A stretch of DNA of 64,000 nucleotides from AG25 sp035518815 (GTDB lineage Bacteria > Gemmatimonadota > Gemmatimonadetes > Gemmatimonadales > GWC2-71-9): positions 124,001 through 188,000 of the forward strand of contig DATIXG010000060.1 in assembly GCA_035518815.1 (NCBI GenBank). The letters run 5' to 3'. This document shows, piece after piece, positions 41,255-50,246 of the stretch. The position numbers and the translations under genes are program-made. A model generated the notes under the pieces. The model did not search any database, was not told the DNA's origin, and saw only the letters and a program-made list of their open reading frames with translations. Each line of letters starts with the position of its first letter. Within the stretch, counting starts at the first letter, position 1.

Positions 41255-42705
41255 TTCAATCCCGGGACGACGAATTCCTTGAGCTTGAGCGTCATCATGC
41301 CGAACGAGAACTTCGATTGCAGCGCCAGGATGACGCGGCTCGAGTCGTCGGAGATCCAGATGCGCGCGTCCGCCTTCTCAGCGAAGATGCCGCCGCCGTT
41401 CGGGATCGACGGCGAGATGACGATGGCGCTCCACTTGCGGCCCGCCACCTTCACTTTCTCCCGGCCCAGCACCTCGACGATCACCGGGTTGCGCTCGGGC
41501 CGGAAGTAGCGGCGGTACTCGTACGTTTTGCCGACCTGGAACGGCACGGTCCGGATCCAGTAGAGGAACGCCGCATCGTCCAGGGGATCACGGACGGTAG
41601 GGAAGGTGGAGTCGCGGCCCGCTTCGCGATAGAACCCCGACTCGGGGTAGATGTCGAATTGCCGCTCCCAACGCTTCCCCCGCTCGTCGGTCTGGTTCCG
41701 GTAGCGGCGGGAGCGGAAGTCGGCGCGGCCCACCCACGATTCGAGCGTCTGGTCGAGATGATACCAGAGGGCGCCGCCCTCGATGTGGAACCGGAGCCGC
41801 ACCATTTCGGCGCCCCGCAGGGTGTCGATCCCGGCCACCTCCATGGTGGCCTCGCCGACGCTGAACGCGCCGAACTTGGCGCCGAACGTCAGGCGCTCGC
41901 CGACGGGAAAGGGCACGGCCGGGCCCGACGCCGCCCTGGCCTGGGGGCTCACCGCGCAGAACAGGAGGAGGGCGGCGGTGGTGAGCGCCGCGCGGACTAC
42001 GCCGCGCGCGCGCCACGCCCGGAGCAGCTGCTGCCACGGCGTGGTCCGGGGCGGGCGCTGGAGCAGGTCGTAGCGCGCGGTAGCCGCGACCACCTCGACC
42101 CGGCGTGCGTGGAGCGAGAGGTGGGCGAGCAGCTCGGCGTTCGCGCTCCACCCGTCGGTAGTGAGCAGGGCACCGGCATCGCGGCGCTGGGCCTGGCGCC
42201 ACGCGATGAGGCGGACCGCCAACATCCCGGACACGCTGTCGCGCACCCCGGGCACCGCGAGCAGCCGGGGCGCCCAGCGCCGGGCCCAGCGGAGCGCGAG
42301 CGGCGCCGCGGCGCCCCGACGCTCGTCGAGCAGCTCGGCCGCGACCACGTCGGCGCCGGATTCGAGGCGGCGCACCATTTCGGGCATCGTGTCGGCGGGG
42401 TGGCTGAGATCGGCGTGCAGGGTGATCGCACAGTCGCGCTTGGGGCGATCGGTGCGCTGGAGCGCGAGGCGCAGCAGCTCCTCGAGGCTCCGCGCGTAGC
42501 CCTGGCGCTCGCGGTGCGTCACCACCGTCATGGGCAGGACCTTCGCGTAGGTCGCCAGAACCCGGGCGGTGTCGTCCGTGGAGGCATCGTCGCACACGAG
42601 CAGCTGGTATTCGCGGGGGAAGGCGGTGAAGACCTGCCGCACCTTCCACAGAACGAGCCCGACCGTCCGCGCCTCGTCGTGAACCGGAACACACACGTAA
42701 ATCAT
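41251..42705 (-). CDS. GT2 glycosyltransferase fused to DUF3108 domain
   Basis: Fusion protein of 484 residues. Residues 1-215 are a GT2 glycosyltransferase of the dolichyl-phosphate-mannose-synthase type (VPVHDEARTVG, VCDDASTDDT, LHADLSHPADTMPEMV). Residues 236-252 form a single hydrophobic helix after an arginine-rich stretch (WRARGVVR), ending in an AxA-like site (ARAAS). Residues 262-484 match DUF3108, normally a secreted or periplasmic protein. No ATG, GTG or TTG lies near the start of the helix to allow a separate DUF3108 start, though CTG at Leu227 might. Internal cleavage would release the periplasmic domain. ATG 42705; GT4 gene ends 11 bases upstream. Confidence 0.8.
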   Translation of the reverse strand: MIYVCVPVHDEARTVGLVLWKVRQVFTAFPREYQLLVCDDASTDDTARVLATYAKVLPMTVVTHRERQGYARSLEELLRLALQRTDRPKRDCAITLHADLSHPADTMPEMVRRLESGADVVAAELLDERRGAAAPLALRWARRWAPRLLAVPGVRDSVSGMLAVRLIAWRQAQRRDAGALLTTDGWSANAELLAHLSLHARRVEVVAATARYDLLQRPPRTTPWQQLLRAWRARGVVRAALTTAALLLFCAVSPQARAASGPAVPFPVGERLTFGAKFGAFSVGEATMEVAGIDTLRGAEMVRLRFHIEGGALWYHLDQTLESWVGRADFRSRRYRNQTDERGKRWERQFDIYPESGFYREAGRDSTFPTVRDPLDDAAFLYWIRTVPFQVGKTYEYRRYFRPERNPVIVEVLGREKVKVAGRKWSAIVISPSIPNGGGIFAEKADARIWISDDSSRVILALQSKFSFGMMTLKLKEFVVPGLK

Positions 42706-42716
42706 GGCGGTGCAAT

Positions 42717-43757
42717 CTAGGCGAGGGCGCGGTAAGCGGCCAAGACGCCGCGGGCCATGGCAGCGGCCGTGAACTGCGGGGGAAGAGGGAAGGGGGAAGG
42801 ATACTTCAGGGCACGCACCACCGCCTGTCCGAGCGCCTCCGCATCGCCCACCGGCACGAGCCACTCCGCGGGAACGATGTCGGGAAGTCCTCCGCCCCGG
42901 GTGGCGACGACCGGCTTGCCCAGGGCAACCGCGTCGAGCACCACCGTACCCAACCCTTCCTCGGCGGACGACAGCACGACTACGTCCGCCGCGGCGAGCA
43001 GCGCTTCGGGACGGTCGGTCCAGCCGATCCGGTGCACCCGATCCGCGAGGCCGAGCTCGCGCGCGAGTCGATCGATATCGGCGGCGAGCGGCCCCGCGCC
43101 CGCGATTACCCAATGCAGGTCCGGCCGGAGCGGGCGGGCGTGCGCCGCCGCGCGCAACAGCGTGGCGTGGTCCTTCGCGGGCTCGAGCGCCGCGACGGTG
43201 ACCGCGAGCGGCGTGCCGGGCGGGAGGCCGAGGATGGCCCGTTGATCGAGTGACGGCGACGCGGCCCGGCGCACCTCCGCCGCGTCGACGCCCGATGGCA
43301 CGAGCGTGATGCGCGCAGGGGCGACGCCGGCCGCGACGAGCGTTTGCCGCACGGCGGCGGAGATGGCGATCACGCGGTCGGCGCGCAGCACCGCGCTGCC
43401 GCGCCGCACGGGGTACACGACGCGCCGCGTGACCACGAGCCAGGGCGCCGGCGTGACGCCGCGGCGCGCCCACAGGGCGAGCGACGCTGCGTGGTTGTTA
43501 TGGGCGTGGACGATCGTGGGACGGAACGCGCGCAGCTCGGCGGCGAGGCGCCACCAGGCGCGCGGGTCGAGGCCGATGGTCCAGGGAGTTCCCCGGACCA
43601 CGACGCCATCCGCGGCGGCGCGCCGCGCGAGCTCACTCCCCTGCCGGGTGACCACCTCTTGTGCTACCCCGTTGTTCTTCAGCTCGCGCGCCAGCAGCCA
43701 CACCTGGCGCTGGCCGCCGCGCCATTCGCGCCCGGAATCGACCTGGAGGACGCGCAG
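42717..43757 (-). CDS. GT4 family glycosyltransferase, probable CTG start
   Basis: Glycosyltransferase of the GT4 (GT-B fold) family, 346 residues. The N-terminal domain begins LRVLQVDSGREWRGGQRQVW; the C-terminal half has the UDP/GDP-binding pattern TVAALEPAKDHATLL, LAAADVVVLSSAEEGLGTVVLDAVALGKPVVAT with the typical Glu pair. The first usual start, GTG 43703, would delete the first 18 conserved residues. CTG 43757, two bases after the histidine kinase stop, restores them; no ATG, GTG or TTG exists there. It probably works with the following GT2 enzyme on an envelope glycan. Confidence 0.82.
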   Translation of the reverse strand: MRVLQVDSGREWRGGQRQVWLLARELKNNGVAQEVVTRQGSELARRAAADGVVVRGTPWTIGLDPRAWWRLAAELRAFRPTIVHAHNNHAASLALWARRGVTPAPWLVVTRRVVYPVRRGSAVLRADRVIAISAAVRQTLVAAGVAPARITLVPSGVDAAEVRRAASPSLDQRAILGLPPGTPLAVTVAALEPAKDHATLLRAAAHARPLRPDLHWVIAGAGPLAADIDRLARELGLADRVHRIGWTDRPEALLAAADVVVLSSAEEGLGTVVLDAVALGKPVVATRGGGLPDIVPAEWLVPVGDAEALGQAVVRALKYPSPFPLPPQFTAAAMARGVLAAYRALA

Positions 43758-43759
43758 GC

Positions 43760-45721
43760 TCAGCGCTTGAGCGCCGCCACGCGTCCCAGCACGCGGCGCA
43801 GCTCGGCGAGCGCGAACGGCTTGTGGAGATAGGGGCGGCCCAGGGTCTCGAGGAAGTGGAGCGTGTCGCCGCGGACCGTGTCGCCCGTCGCGAACACGAT
43901 GCGTTGCGCCGCCTGAGGATCCTGGCGCGCCAGCCGCTGGTACATCTCGCGGCCGCCGAGGTGCGGCATGCGGAGATCGCAGATGATCGCGTCGAAGGGC
44001 TCGGCGAGCGCGCGCTCGAGCGCGTACGCACCGTCGCTCGCGACTTCCACGGTGTGGCCCCAGCTCTCGAGCGTGGCGCGCATGTAGTAGAGGATGTGGG
44101 GCTCGTCGTCCACGACGAGCACCCGCAGCGCGCGGGTATCCGGCGCGGGCTCGGCGGTGGGCGAGGGGGCCGGCGCGCTCACGGCCCCGGGCAGCTCGAC
44201 CGTGAACGCCGCGCCGGACCCGGGCCGCGCGTCGAGGGTGATCCGCCCGCCGTGCTCCTTCACGATGCCCTGGCAGATCGAGAGCCCGAGGCCCGTGCCT
44301 TCGCCCGCCTTCTTGGTGGTGAAGAACGGCTCGAACACGCGCGCGACCAGCTCGTCGGGAATGCCGGGGCCGTTGTCCGCGATCGTGACGGCCACGCCGT
44401 CGAGCCAGCGGCGCGCCGTCACCCAGATCCGGCCGCTCCGGCCGGCGCTCGCGATCGCCTGGGACGCGTTGCTGATCAGGTTCACGAACACCTGCGTGAT
44501 CTGGTTCGCATTCACTTCCAGATCGGGCAGGCCGGGTTCCGTTTCGAGTGTCGCCTCGACCTTGTGCGCCATGAGCTGGTTGTTCAGCAGCGCGAGGGTG
44601 GATTCGAGAATCGGCCGGATCTGCTGCACCGTGCGCTCGGCTTCCTGGCTGCGCGCGAAGCTGAGCAGGTTCCGGACGATCGTGGCGGCGCGCTCGGCTT
44701 CCTGGCGGATCACCTGGAGCGGCTCCGCCAGCTCCGGGGGGATCTCGCCCGCCTCGGCGAGGAAGTCCGAGAACCCGACCACCGAGGCGAGGGGGTTGTT
44801 GAGGTCGTGCGCGACCCCGGCGATCAGTTGACCGATCGCCCCCATCTTCTCAGACTGTATCAGCTGGTCCTGGAGCCGGCGCTTGTCCGTCTGGTCCTCG
44901 AAGACGAGGACGGCGGCGCCCGCCTCGGCGAGCGGGATCGCGACGAATCCGAAGACGCGGTCGCCCGCCCGCAGCTCGACGGGGGTGGGGGTGCGCTCCG
45001 TCACCGCACGCCCGACCTGTTCGGCCCATGCTGGGGGTATCAGGGAGAGCCAGAAGCGGCCGGGAATGGTGGTGATCGGCGTCTGGACCAGGCTGGCGAA
45101 CATGCGATTGGCCCGGCGCGCCACACCCTGGGCATCAATGATGCAGATGCCCTGTGTGATGGCGTCGACCGTCTGCTCCCACTCGCGCTTCGCGCCCGAG
45201 AGCAGGTCGAGGAGCCGCGCGTTTTCGAGCGCCACCGCCACCTGCGCGACGACGGCGCGCACCGCCGTCAGGTGGGGCTCGCCGAATGCCCCGCGGCGAT
45301 CGGTCGAAAGGGAGACGGCGCCCATCGCCTGGCCCGCCGCGACGACGAGCGGCGCACCGATCCACGCTGCGGGCGCGGTGGTGCCGAGCTCGACGCCCAG
45401 CTCGCGGGCCTGCGCGGCGACCCGGCTCGCCAGGAGCCGGGGCCCGGACCGCAGGGCGAGCTGCACCAGCGGATCGTCGGTGCGCGCGAGCTCGGGGGCC
45501 GAGTCGTAGGCGACGTCGAGCTGGCTCGTGTCGGGGTCGAGGAGCACGATGGACAGGCGATCGGGGGCGAGCATGTCCGTCAGCGCCCGGGCGGCGCTGT
45601 CCACGGCGGTCGCCGGACGGCAGGAGCCGGCGAGCTCCTGCGCCAGCGTGGTCAGGCGCGCGACGAACTGGGTTTCGCCGGACGCGGCGGGAGTCCGGGT
45701 GGACGGCGGAGGTTTGGTCAT
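43760..45721 (-). CDS. Hybrid sensor histidine kinase with receiver domain
   Basis: Soluble hybrid kinase of 653 residues with no membrane helix. Domains: GAF (about 20-170), PAS (about 180-290), HisKA with phosphoacceptor His305 (AGVAHDLNNPLASV), HATPase with N box (NLISNASQAI) and G boxes (ADNGPGIP, GTGLGLSICQGI), then a C-terminal receiver (about 532-650) with acidic pair Asp538/539, phosphorylation site Asp582 (ICDLRMP) and Lys634. ATG 45721 shares bases with the divergent start at 45720. No partner regulator lies next to it. It is followed by two glycosyltransferases that it may regulate. Confidence 0.92.
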   Translation of the reverse strand: MTKPPPSTRTPAASGETQFVARLTTLAQELAGSCRPATAVDSAARALTDMLAPDRLSIVLLDPDTSQLDVAYDSAPELARTDDPLVQLALRSGPRLLASRVAAQARELGVELGTTAPAAWIGAPLVVAAGQAMGAVSLSTDRRGAFGEPHLTAVRAVVAQVAVALENARLLDLLSGAKREWEQTVDAITQGICIIDAQGVARRANRMFASLVQTPITTIPGRFWLSLIPPAWAEQVGRAVTERTPTPVELRAGDRVFGFVAIPLAEAGAAVLVFEDQTDKRRLQDQLIQSEKMGAIGQLIAGVAHDLNNPLASVVGFSDFLAEAGEIPPELAEPLQVIRQEAERAATIVRNLLSFARSQEAERTVQQIRPILESTLALLNNQLMAHKVEATLETEPGLPDLEVNANQITQVFVNLISNASQAIASAGRSGRIWVTARRWLDGVAVTIADNGPGIPDELVARVFEPFFTTKKAGEGTGLGLSICQGIVKEHGGRITLDARPGSGAAFTVELPGAVSAPAPSPTAEPAPDTRALRVLVVDDEPHILYYMRATLESWGHTVEVASDGAYALERALAEPFDAIICDLRMPHLGGREMYQRLARQDPQAAQRIVFATGDTVRGDTLHFLETLGRPYLHKPFALAELRRVLGRVAALKR

Positions 45722-46430
45722 GATACTCGCGAACGTTCGTAGCCGCCTGCGGGCGGCCGATCTCCGGCTCGTGGTGCTGGCGCTTGGCGGTCAGGAGGCC
45801 GCGCGGCGGGCGCGCTACGAGCGCATGCTCGCCGAGGAAGGCCCCGATCGGCTCCTCGACGACCCGGCGCTCCTCTCGGCGCTGCTCGCGGTGCGCTCGC
45901 TCGCGGTCCCATCAGCGACCCTCTTTGCCTATGTGGCGGTCCGTCATACGCTCCTCGCCGGCGGCACGGATGACCGCGCGCTGGCGGACTACCTGGCGGC
46001 GCTGCTGCTCGAGTTCGGCGACCATGACCGGCACACGCGCGTGCGCGACCACGACGATGAGTCCTACCGGTATCTCGTGGACATCGTCGCGGACCTGGCC
46101 CAGGACGCGGGTGGCGAGCGGGGCTTCCTGCTGCAGGCGCATCTCGGCAACTACAGCCTGTGGCTGGCAGGCCTCTTCCCGGACTATATCGCGGCACGCC
46201 GCACGCGCACCGGGGGTCCCGACCTCCCGTATTACGACGAACTGGGGCGTCATGGCTACGCGCTCGCCTCCCGCCATCGGCTGGCGGAGCGATTTGGCGT
46301 CGCCGACATCTTTCGCGCGGCGGCGGAACGCTTTCCCGCGCTGCGCGCCGCGTTCAACCGATTGAGCGACCGGATTCTCTTTCCCCACCCCACGGTCGTC
46401 ACGCCCGAGCGCCTGCTGCGCTCGCTCTGA
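45720..46430 (+). CDS. Conserved helical protein, unknown function
   Basis: Soluble, alpha-helical protein of 236 residues, rich in Arg, Leu and Ala. ATG 45720 follows a GGAGG ribosome binding site and overlaps the divergent kinase start as CATG. It has phrases like LYLVDIVADLAQDAGGERGFLLQAHLGNYSLWLAGLFPDYI that suggest a defined fold. I do not recognise the family. It is convergent with the SCP2 gene. An upstream in-frame extension would cross the kinase 5' end and is unlikely. Confidence 0.7.
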   Translation: MILANVRSRLRAADLRLVVLALGGQEAARRARYERMLAEEGPDRLLDDPALLSALLAVRSLAVPSATLFAYVAVRHTLLAGGTDDRALADYLAALLLEFGDHDRHTRVRDHDDESYRYLVDIVADLAQDAGGERGFLLQAHLGNYSLWLAGLFPDYIAARRTRTGGPDLPYYDELGRHGYALASRHRLAERFGVADIFRAAAERFPALRAAFNRLSDRILFPHPTVVTPERLLRSL

Positions 46431-46437
46431 GCGCACT

Positions 46438-46866
46438 CTATTCGTCGAGGAAGCGGGTGGGGACGCGCGTCGCCGCCTCCACCAGCGCCTCCGCCGACTT
46501 GATGAATCTCACCACGATCGGCAGCGAGCCCTGCAGGGTGATCTTGCGCTGCATGATCCCCGCGATGGGGCCGAGCTGCTTTTTCAAAACTTCCTTCCAG
46601 CGAGCGTAGTCGCTCGTCAGCACGAACGGCGCCTTGCCCGCTTCCCCCACGGTCACGACCCGCGCCGCGCGGCAGGCGCCGCGATCGAGGTCGAGCCAGA
46701 TTCCGACCGGCTCCGTCAGCCCGATTTCGGGACGCGGGTTCACGATCAGCGCCACGGCGCCGTGCGTCCACTCGGTGGACGCCGCGCGGTAGGTCTCGCT
46801 CTGGTTGATCGCCTGTTCGTACGCCGCGACCCACGCCGCGGAGGGAAAAGAGTGTGGCTCGCTCAT
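46438..46866 (-). CDS. SCP2 sterol-binding-domain protein
   Basis: Cytoplasmic protein of 142 residues that fits the SCP2 family (sterol/lipid carrier): YEQAINQSETYRAASTEWTHGAVALIVNP, then PVGIWLDLDRGACRAARVV, APFVLTSDYARWKEVLKKQLGPIAGIMQRKITLQGS and a hydrophobic C-terminus. Such proteins bind lipophilic ligands in a hydrophobic tunnel. ATG 46866 overlaps the upstream stop (ATGA), so it closes a five-gene operon with a TonB receptor; the ligand is not known. Confidence 0.82.
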   Translation of the reverse strand: MSEPHSFPSAAWVAAYEQAINQSETYRAASTEWTHGAVALIVNPRPEIGLTEPVGIWLDLDRGACRAARVVTVGEAGKAPFVLTSDYARWKEVLKKQLGPIAGIMQRKITLQGSLPIVVRFIKSAEALVEAATRVPTRFLDE

Positions 46867-47546
46867 CGCACCGCCTCCGCAAAGCCGCGAAACAGGGCTT
46901 CCTCCACGTCGTCCTCCGGGTGCCACTGCACGGCGAGCATCCACGGTCCGCCGTTGGCGGGTTCGACGCACTCGATCACCCCGTCGGGCGCGCGGGCGGA
47001 AATGCGGAGCCCGGGGGCGAGATCGCGGACGGCCTGGTGGTGACGGCTGATGACGGGCGCGGGGCGGGGCCCCACGACGCGCGCGAGCAGCGTGCCAGCC
47101 TCAACCGTGACCGAGTGGCGCGTCTCCTCGTCATGATGGTCGATCGGTCCCGGGCGCTCGCTCGGCAGGTCCTGGTAGAGCGTGCCGCCCAGGGCCACGT
47201 TGACGATCTGAATACCGCGGCAGATGGCGAGAATCGGCATGCGGCGCGCGCGCGCCGCTTCGATCAGCGCGACCTCGACGGCATCGCGTTTCGCGTCCGT
47301 CCGGCCCAGCGCCGCATGCGGGGCGGCGCCGAAGCGCGAGGGCACCACGTCCTCACCGCCGGTGAGCATGAGTCCACCCACAGCGTCGAGCACGGCGGCC
47401 GCCCCCACTTGATCGAGTAACGGCGGCACGATCACCGGCACGAGTCCCACCCCGAGCAGCGCCTGGATGTACGTGGTGTTGAGCGCGACCCTGGGCCGGC
47501 CGTCGACCGGGCGCTGCGGAGCCGTGACCGCGACGAGCGCGCTCAC
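46863..47546 (-). CDS. Class I glutamine amidotransferase-like hydrolase (PuuD type)
   Basis: Peptidase C26-like hydrolase of 227 residues, most similar to gamma-glutamyl-gamma-aminobutyrate hydrolase PuuD. The nucleophile Cys109 lies in ILAICRGIQIVN, and the His/Glu pair is in QWHPEDD (His209, Glu211). GGEDVVPSRF matches the conserved GG(xD)V(x)P block. GTG 47546 overlaps the upstream stop (GTGA). The substrate could be a gamma-glutamyl compound, but the neighbours (TonB receptor and SCP2 protein) do not point to putrescine metabolism. Confidence 0.9.
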   Translation of the reverse strand: MSALVAVTAPQRPVDGRPRVALNTTYIQALLGVGLVPVIVPPLLDQVGAAAVLDAVGGLMLTGGEDVVPSRFGAAPHAALGRTDAKRDAVEVALIEAARARRMPILAICRGIQIVNVALGGTLYQDLPSERPGPIDHHDEETRHSVTVEAGTLLARVVGPRPAPVISRHHQAVRDLAPGLRISARAPDGVIECVEPANGGPWMLAVQWHPEDDVEEALFRGFAEAVR

Positions 47547-48037
47547 TGGGCCGCGACGCCGAGCAGGGGGCAGCGAGGGTTGCTGACACTGCGCCAGTCC
47601 ACGCGCACGCCGTACAGCGGGATCGACCGGTCGGCGCCAGTGACGCTCCCCAGGGTCGGGTACCCGCGAGGGCCCTCGCTCTCGTAGATGAGCACGCCCT
47701 GCGCGCGAGCCGTCGAGTCGTCCACCACCAACACGCCGTACCCGCCGGGCGCGGCCGGGAAGCCCGTGCCCTGGTACCCCATCACGAGCTGCTTCTGGTT
47801 GTAGGCGACGAGGACTTCCCCCTGCTGTGGCTGCACCGCGACCCGGGCCGGGAGAGAGCCCGGCAGCCCGCGCGGCGCGTCCTGCACCACGTAGGTCGGG
47901 TTCGCGAGCTGCTGCTGGATGAGGGTGGGCCCCGCCAGCTGGGCGATCCCGCAAGTGGGAGAGCGCGAGCGATCGCCCGCGCACCCCGCCAGCGTGGCGA
48001 GTAGCAGAACGCCCGTCATCGTAAGCCGGCCGCACAT
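47543..48037 (-). CDS. Putative lipoprotein, unknown function
   Basis: Protein of 164 residues with a lipoprotein signal peptide (TGVLLLATLAGC). The mature part includes LIQQQLANPTYVVQDAPRGLPGSLPARVAVQPQQGEVLVAYNQKQLV and three cysteines. ATG 48037 follows the TonB stop by 10 bases; the upstream TTG is weaker. It overlaps the PuuD-like gene (GTGA). Being between a TonB receptor and a hydrolase suggests a role in uptake or processing of a surface-bound compound, which is inference. Confidence 0.7.
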   Translation of the reverse strand: MCGRLTMTGVLLLATLAGCAGDRSRSPTCGIAQLAGPTLIQQQLANPTYVVQDAPRGLPGSLPARVAVQPQQGEVLVAYNQKQLVMGYQGTGFPAAPGGYGVLVVDDSTARAQGVLIYESEGPRGYPTLGSVTGADRSIPLYGVRVDWRSVSNPRCPLLGVAAQ

Positions 48038-48047
48038 GAGGCCCAAT

Positions 48048-50246
48048 CTAATAACTCCAGACCAGACTCAGCGTTGCGGTGCGGACCGGCACCAGGGTCT
48101 GCGGGACCAGGTTGTAGAGGTAGTTGAGCGCGTTCGCGACGACGAAGCGCGCCTCGAACGCGCCGCGCGTGACCGTGGCACGGAGATCCAGCACCTTCGG
48201 CGATAACAGCGGGATCGCGGGGCTGTACAGCTCGACCCGCTCGTAGTGCGACATGTAGCGGAAGTCGGCGCCGACGCTCAGGGGTCCGAGCGCGTAGTCG
48301 GCGGCGAGCGTCAAAAGGTGCCGGGGGCGAAACGCGAGGGGACGTTCCGGCACAGTGTCGTGGGCCAGCTCGCGGGCGTACAGGAAGGTGTAGGAGAGCG
48401 ACGCCGTGAGCCGGTTCGACCACGCGGCCCCGCTCGCGCTCAGATCGAGGCCGGCGATCCTGGCCCGCTCGAGATTCTGGAACTGGATCTCGAGGCCGTT
48501 CCCGCTCACGGCGGGCTCGATGAAGTGCTCGGCTTCGGTCCAGAACAGCGCGGCGTCGATACGCGTGCCACGGACCGGAGCGGTGGCGGTGCCCAGCTCG
48601 AACGACCAGGCCGTCTCAGGGTCTAGGAGGGGATTGGCCTGCGTGCACAGGCCACCGGGCAGGCACGAGGTCGGATACAGCTCGGCGAACGACGGGGCGC
48701 GGAATGCGCGGCCGGCCGACGCACGCCACGTGATCCCGCCGGGGATCACGAGACCGATCCGGGGGCTCACGACCGCGGTGCCGCCGCCGCCGTCCCGCTG
48801 CACGTAATCCACGCGGGCGCCGGCGGTGAGGCGCGTGCCGCCGAGCCGCTGCTCGCCTTCGCCGTAGCCCCCGAGCTCGGTCATGGTATGGTTGCCGAAC
48901 GCGTCCCCCGAAATCTCGGATCGCGCCACCTCGCCACCCACAGTGCTCACGCGATCGTGATCCGACCGCGCGACCCCGCGCAGCTCGACCCCGTAGCGGT
49001 CCGCGAGGCTCGACTCCCCGGCCGGGAGGCGGATGTCGGTGAAGTCGGTGCGCAGCCACGAGCCGCGCGCCATCCATGAGAGGCGCGGTGACGCCACGTG
49101 GTCCACCGTGGCGGCGAACAGGCTTTTGCTCGAGGTGGTGTAGGCGCCGAGGCTCTGCGCCGTGTCGATCTTGAACGGCTGGTACGCCAGTCCGCGGTCG
49201 TCGCAGCCGCCGTACTCGCACCAGACGACCGGGACCTCGTACTCGTGTCTCGCCCAGGACCCGGTCGCGCGCACGTGCGTGGATGAGGACGCGAGCCACT
49301 CGCCTTTGCCCGCCACCTGCCAGGTGTCGCCTCGGTCCTGCTCGCGGTAGCCATCCGTATGGTGGCCGACCACGGTGACGCTGGCGCGCAGCGCGTCGGT
49401 GCCGTACGACCCGTTCACCGCGATCAGCTCCTCCCCGCCGGTGTAGTCGCGAAAACGCCACAGCGTATCGGGCGGATTGGCGAACCCGCCTCCCGTTGCG
49501 CGCACGCGCATATGAAACCCGGTGGCGACCTCGGGCGTGAGGAGGTTCACCACGCCACCCAGAGCGGCCGAGCCGTAGAGGGAGGATCCGGCGCCTTTGA
49601 CGATCTCCACGTGGTCGATCGCATCGAGGGGCATCAGGTCCCAATCGATGCCGCCCCGGTCGCCCTGGATCGCCGGCACGCCGTCCACGAGCAGCAGCAC
49701 GCGCGAGCCGATGCCGACCTGAAAGCCGCTCGAGCCGCGGATATTGACCTGCCCGCCAAGGAACTGCACGCCGGGCGCCTTGTCCACCACTTCGTCCACT
49801 CGTGTGACGCCACGCCGCGCGATGTCCGTGGGCGTCACGAGCGCGACGCTCGTGACCGCCTGATCGAGCAGCTGCGAGCGCTTGGCCGCGGTGACGATCA
49901 CCGGGGCGAGCTCGAGCGACACCGGCACGAGGACAACGTCGAGGCGCACTGTGTCTCCCGGCGTGAGGGCCACAGTCCGGGTCGCAGACTGGTAGCCCAG
50001 CCGCCGGACGTGGATCACGACAGTGCCGGTAGCGACCTGCCGCAGCTCGTATGCGCCCTTGCCGTTCGTGTGCGCCACCCATCCGCCCGAATCACCGGCC
50101 GTGACTTCCGCATCCACGATCGGCGCGCCGGTGACCGAGTCGCGCACCGTGCCGCGCACGCCGGTGGGGGCCTGCGCGGCGGCGAGGGACGGGACGAGCA
50201 TGGCCACCAAGGCCCAGCGTGTTACGGGCACGGGAAGAGGTCGCAC
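48048..50246 (-). CDS. TonB-dependent receptor
   Basis: Outer-membrane active transporter of 732 residues. Signal peptide (VAMLVPSLAAAQ), a carboxypeptidase-regulatory-like domain (about 28-105, GVRGTVRDSVTGAPIVDAEV), the plug domain (about 115-225, with VDEVVDKAPGVQFLGG and LVDGVP and VEIVKGAGSSLYGSAALGGVVNLLTP) and the barrel up to a C-terminal aromatic residue (TLSLVWSY). Start at ATG 50246 overlaps the upstream lipoprotein by 25 bases; GTG 50231 is also possible. The substrate is unknown; no siderophore or cobalamin gene is nearby. Confidence 0.94.
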   Translation of the reverse strand: MRPLPVPVTRWALVAMLVPSLAAAQAPTGVRGTVRDSVTGAPIVDAEVTAGDSGGWVAHTNGKGAYELRQVATGTVVIHVRRLGYQSATRTVALTPGDTVRLDVVLVPVSLELAPVIVTAAKRSQLLDQAVTSVALVTPTDIARRGVTRVDEVVDKAPGVQFLGGQVNIRGSSGFQVGIGSRVLLLVDGVPAIQGDRGGIDWDLMPLDAIDHVEIVKGAGSSLYGSAALGGVVNLLTPEVATGFHMRVRATGGGFANPPDTLWRFRDYTGGEELIAVNGSYGTDALRASVTVVGHHTDGYREQDRGDTWQVAGKGEWLASSSTHVRATGSWARHEYEVPVVWCEYGGCDDRGLAYQPFKIDTAQSLGAYTTSSKSLFAATVDHVASPRLSWMARGSWLRTDFTDIRLPAGESSLADRYGVELRGVARSDHDRVSTVGGEVARSEISGDAFGNHTMTELGGYGEGEQRLGGTRLTAGARVDYVQRDGGGGTAVVSPRIGLVIPGGITWRASAGRAFRAPSFAELYPTSCLPGGLCTQANPLLDPETAWSFELGTATAPVRGTRIDAALFWTEAEHFIEPAVSGNGLEIQFQNLERARIAGLDLSASGAAWSNRLTASLSYTFLYARELAHDTVPERPLAFRPRHLLTLAADYALGPLSVGADFRYMSHYERVELYSPAIPLLSPKVLDLRATVTRGAFEARFVVANALNYLYNLVPQTLVPVRTATLSLVWSY

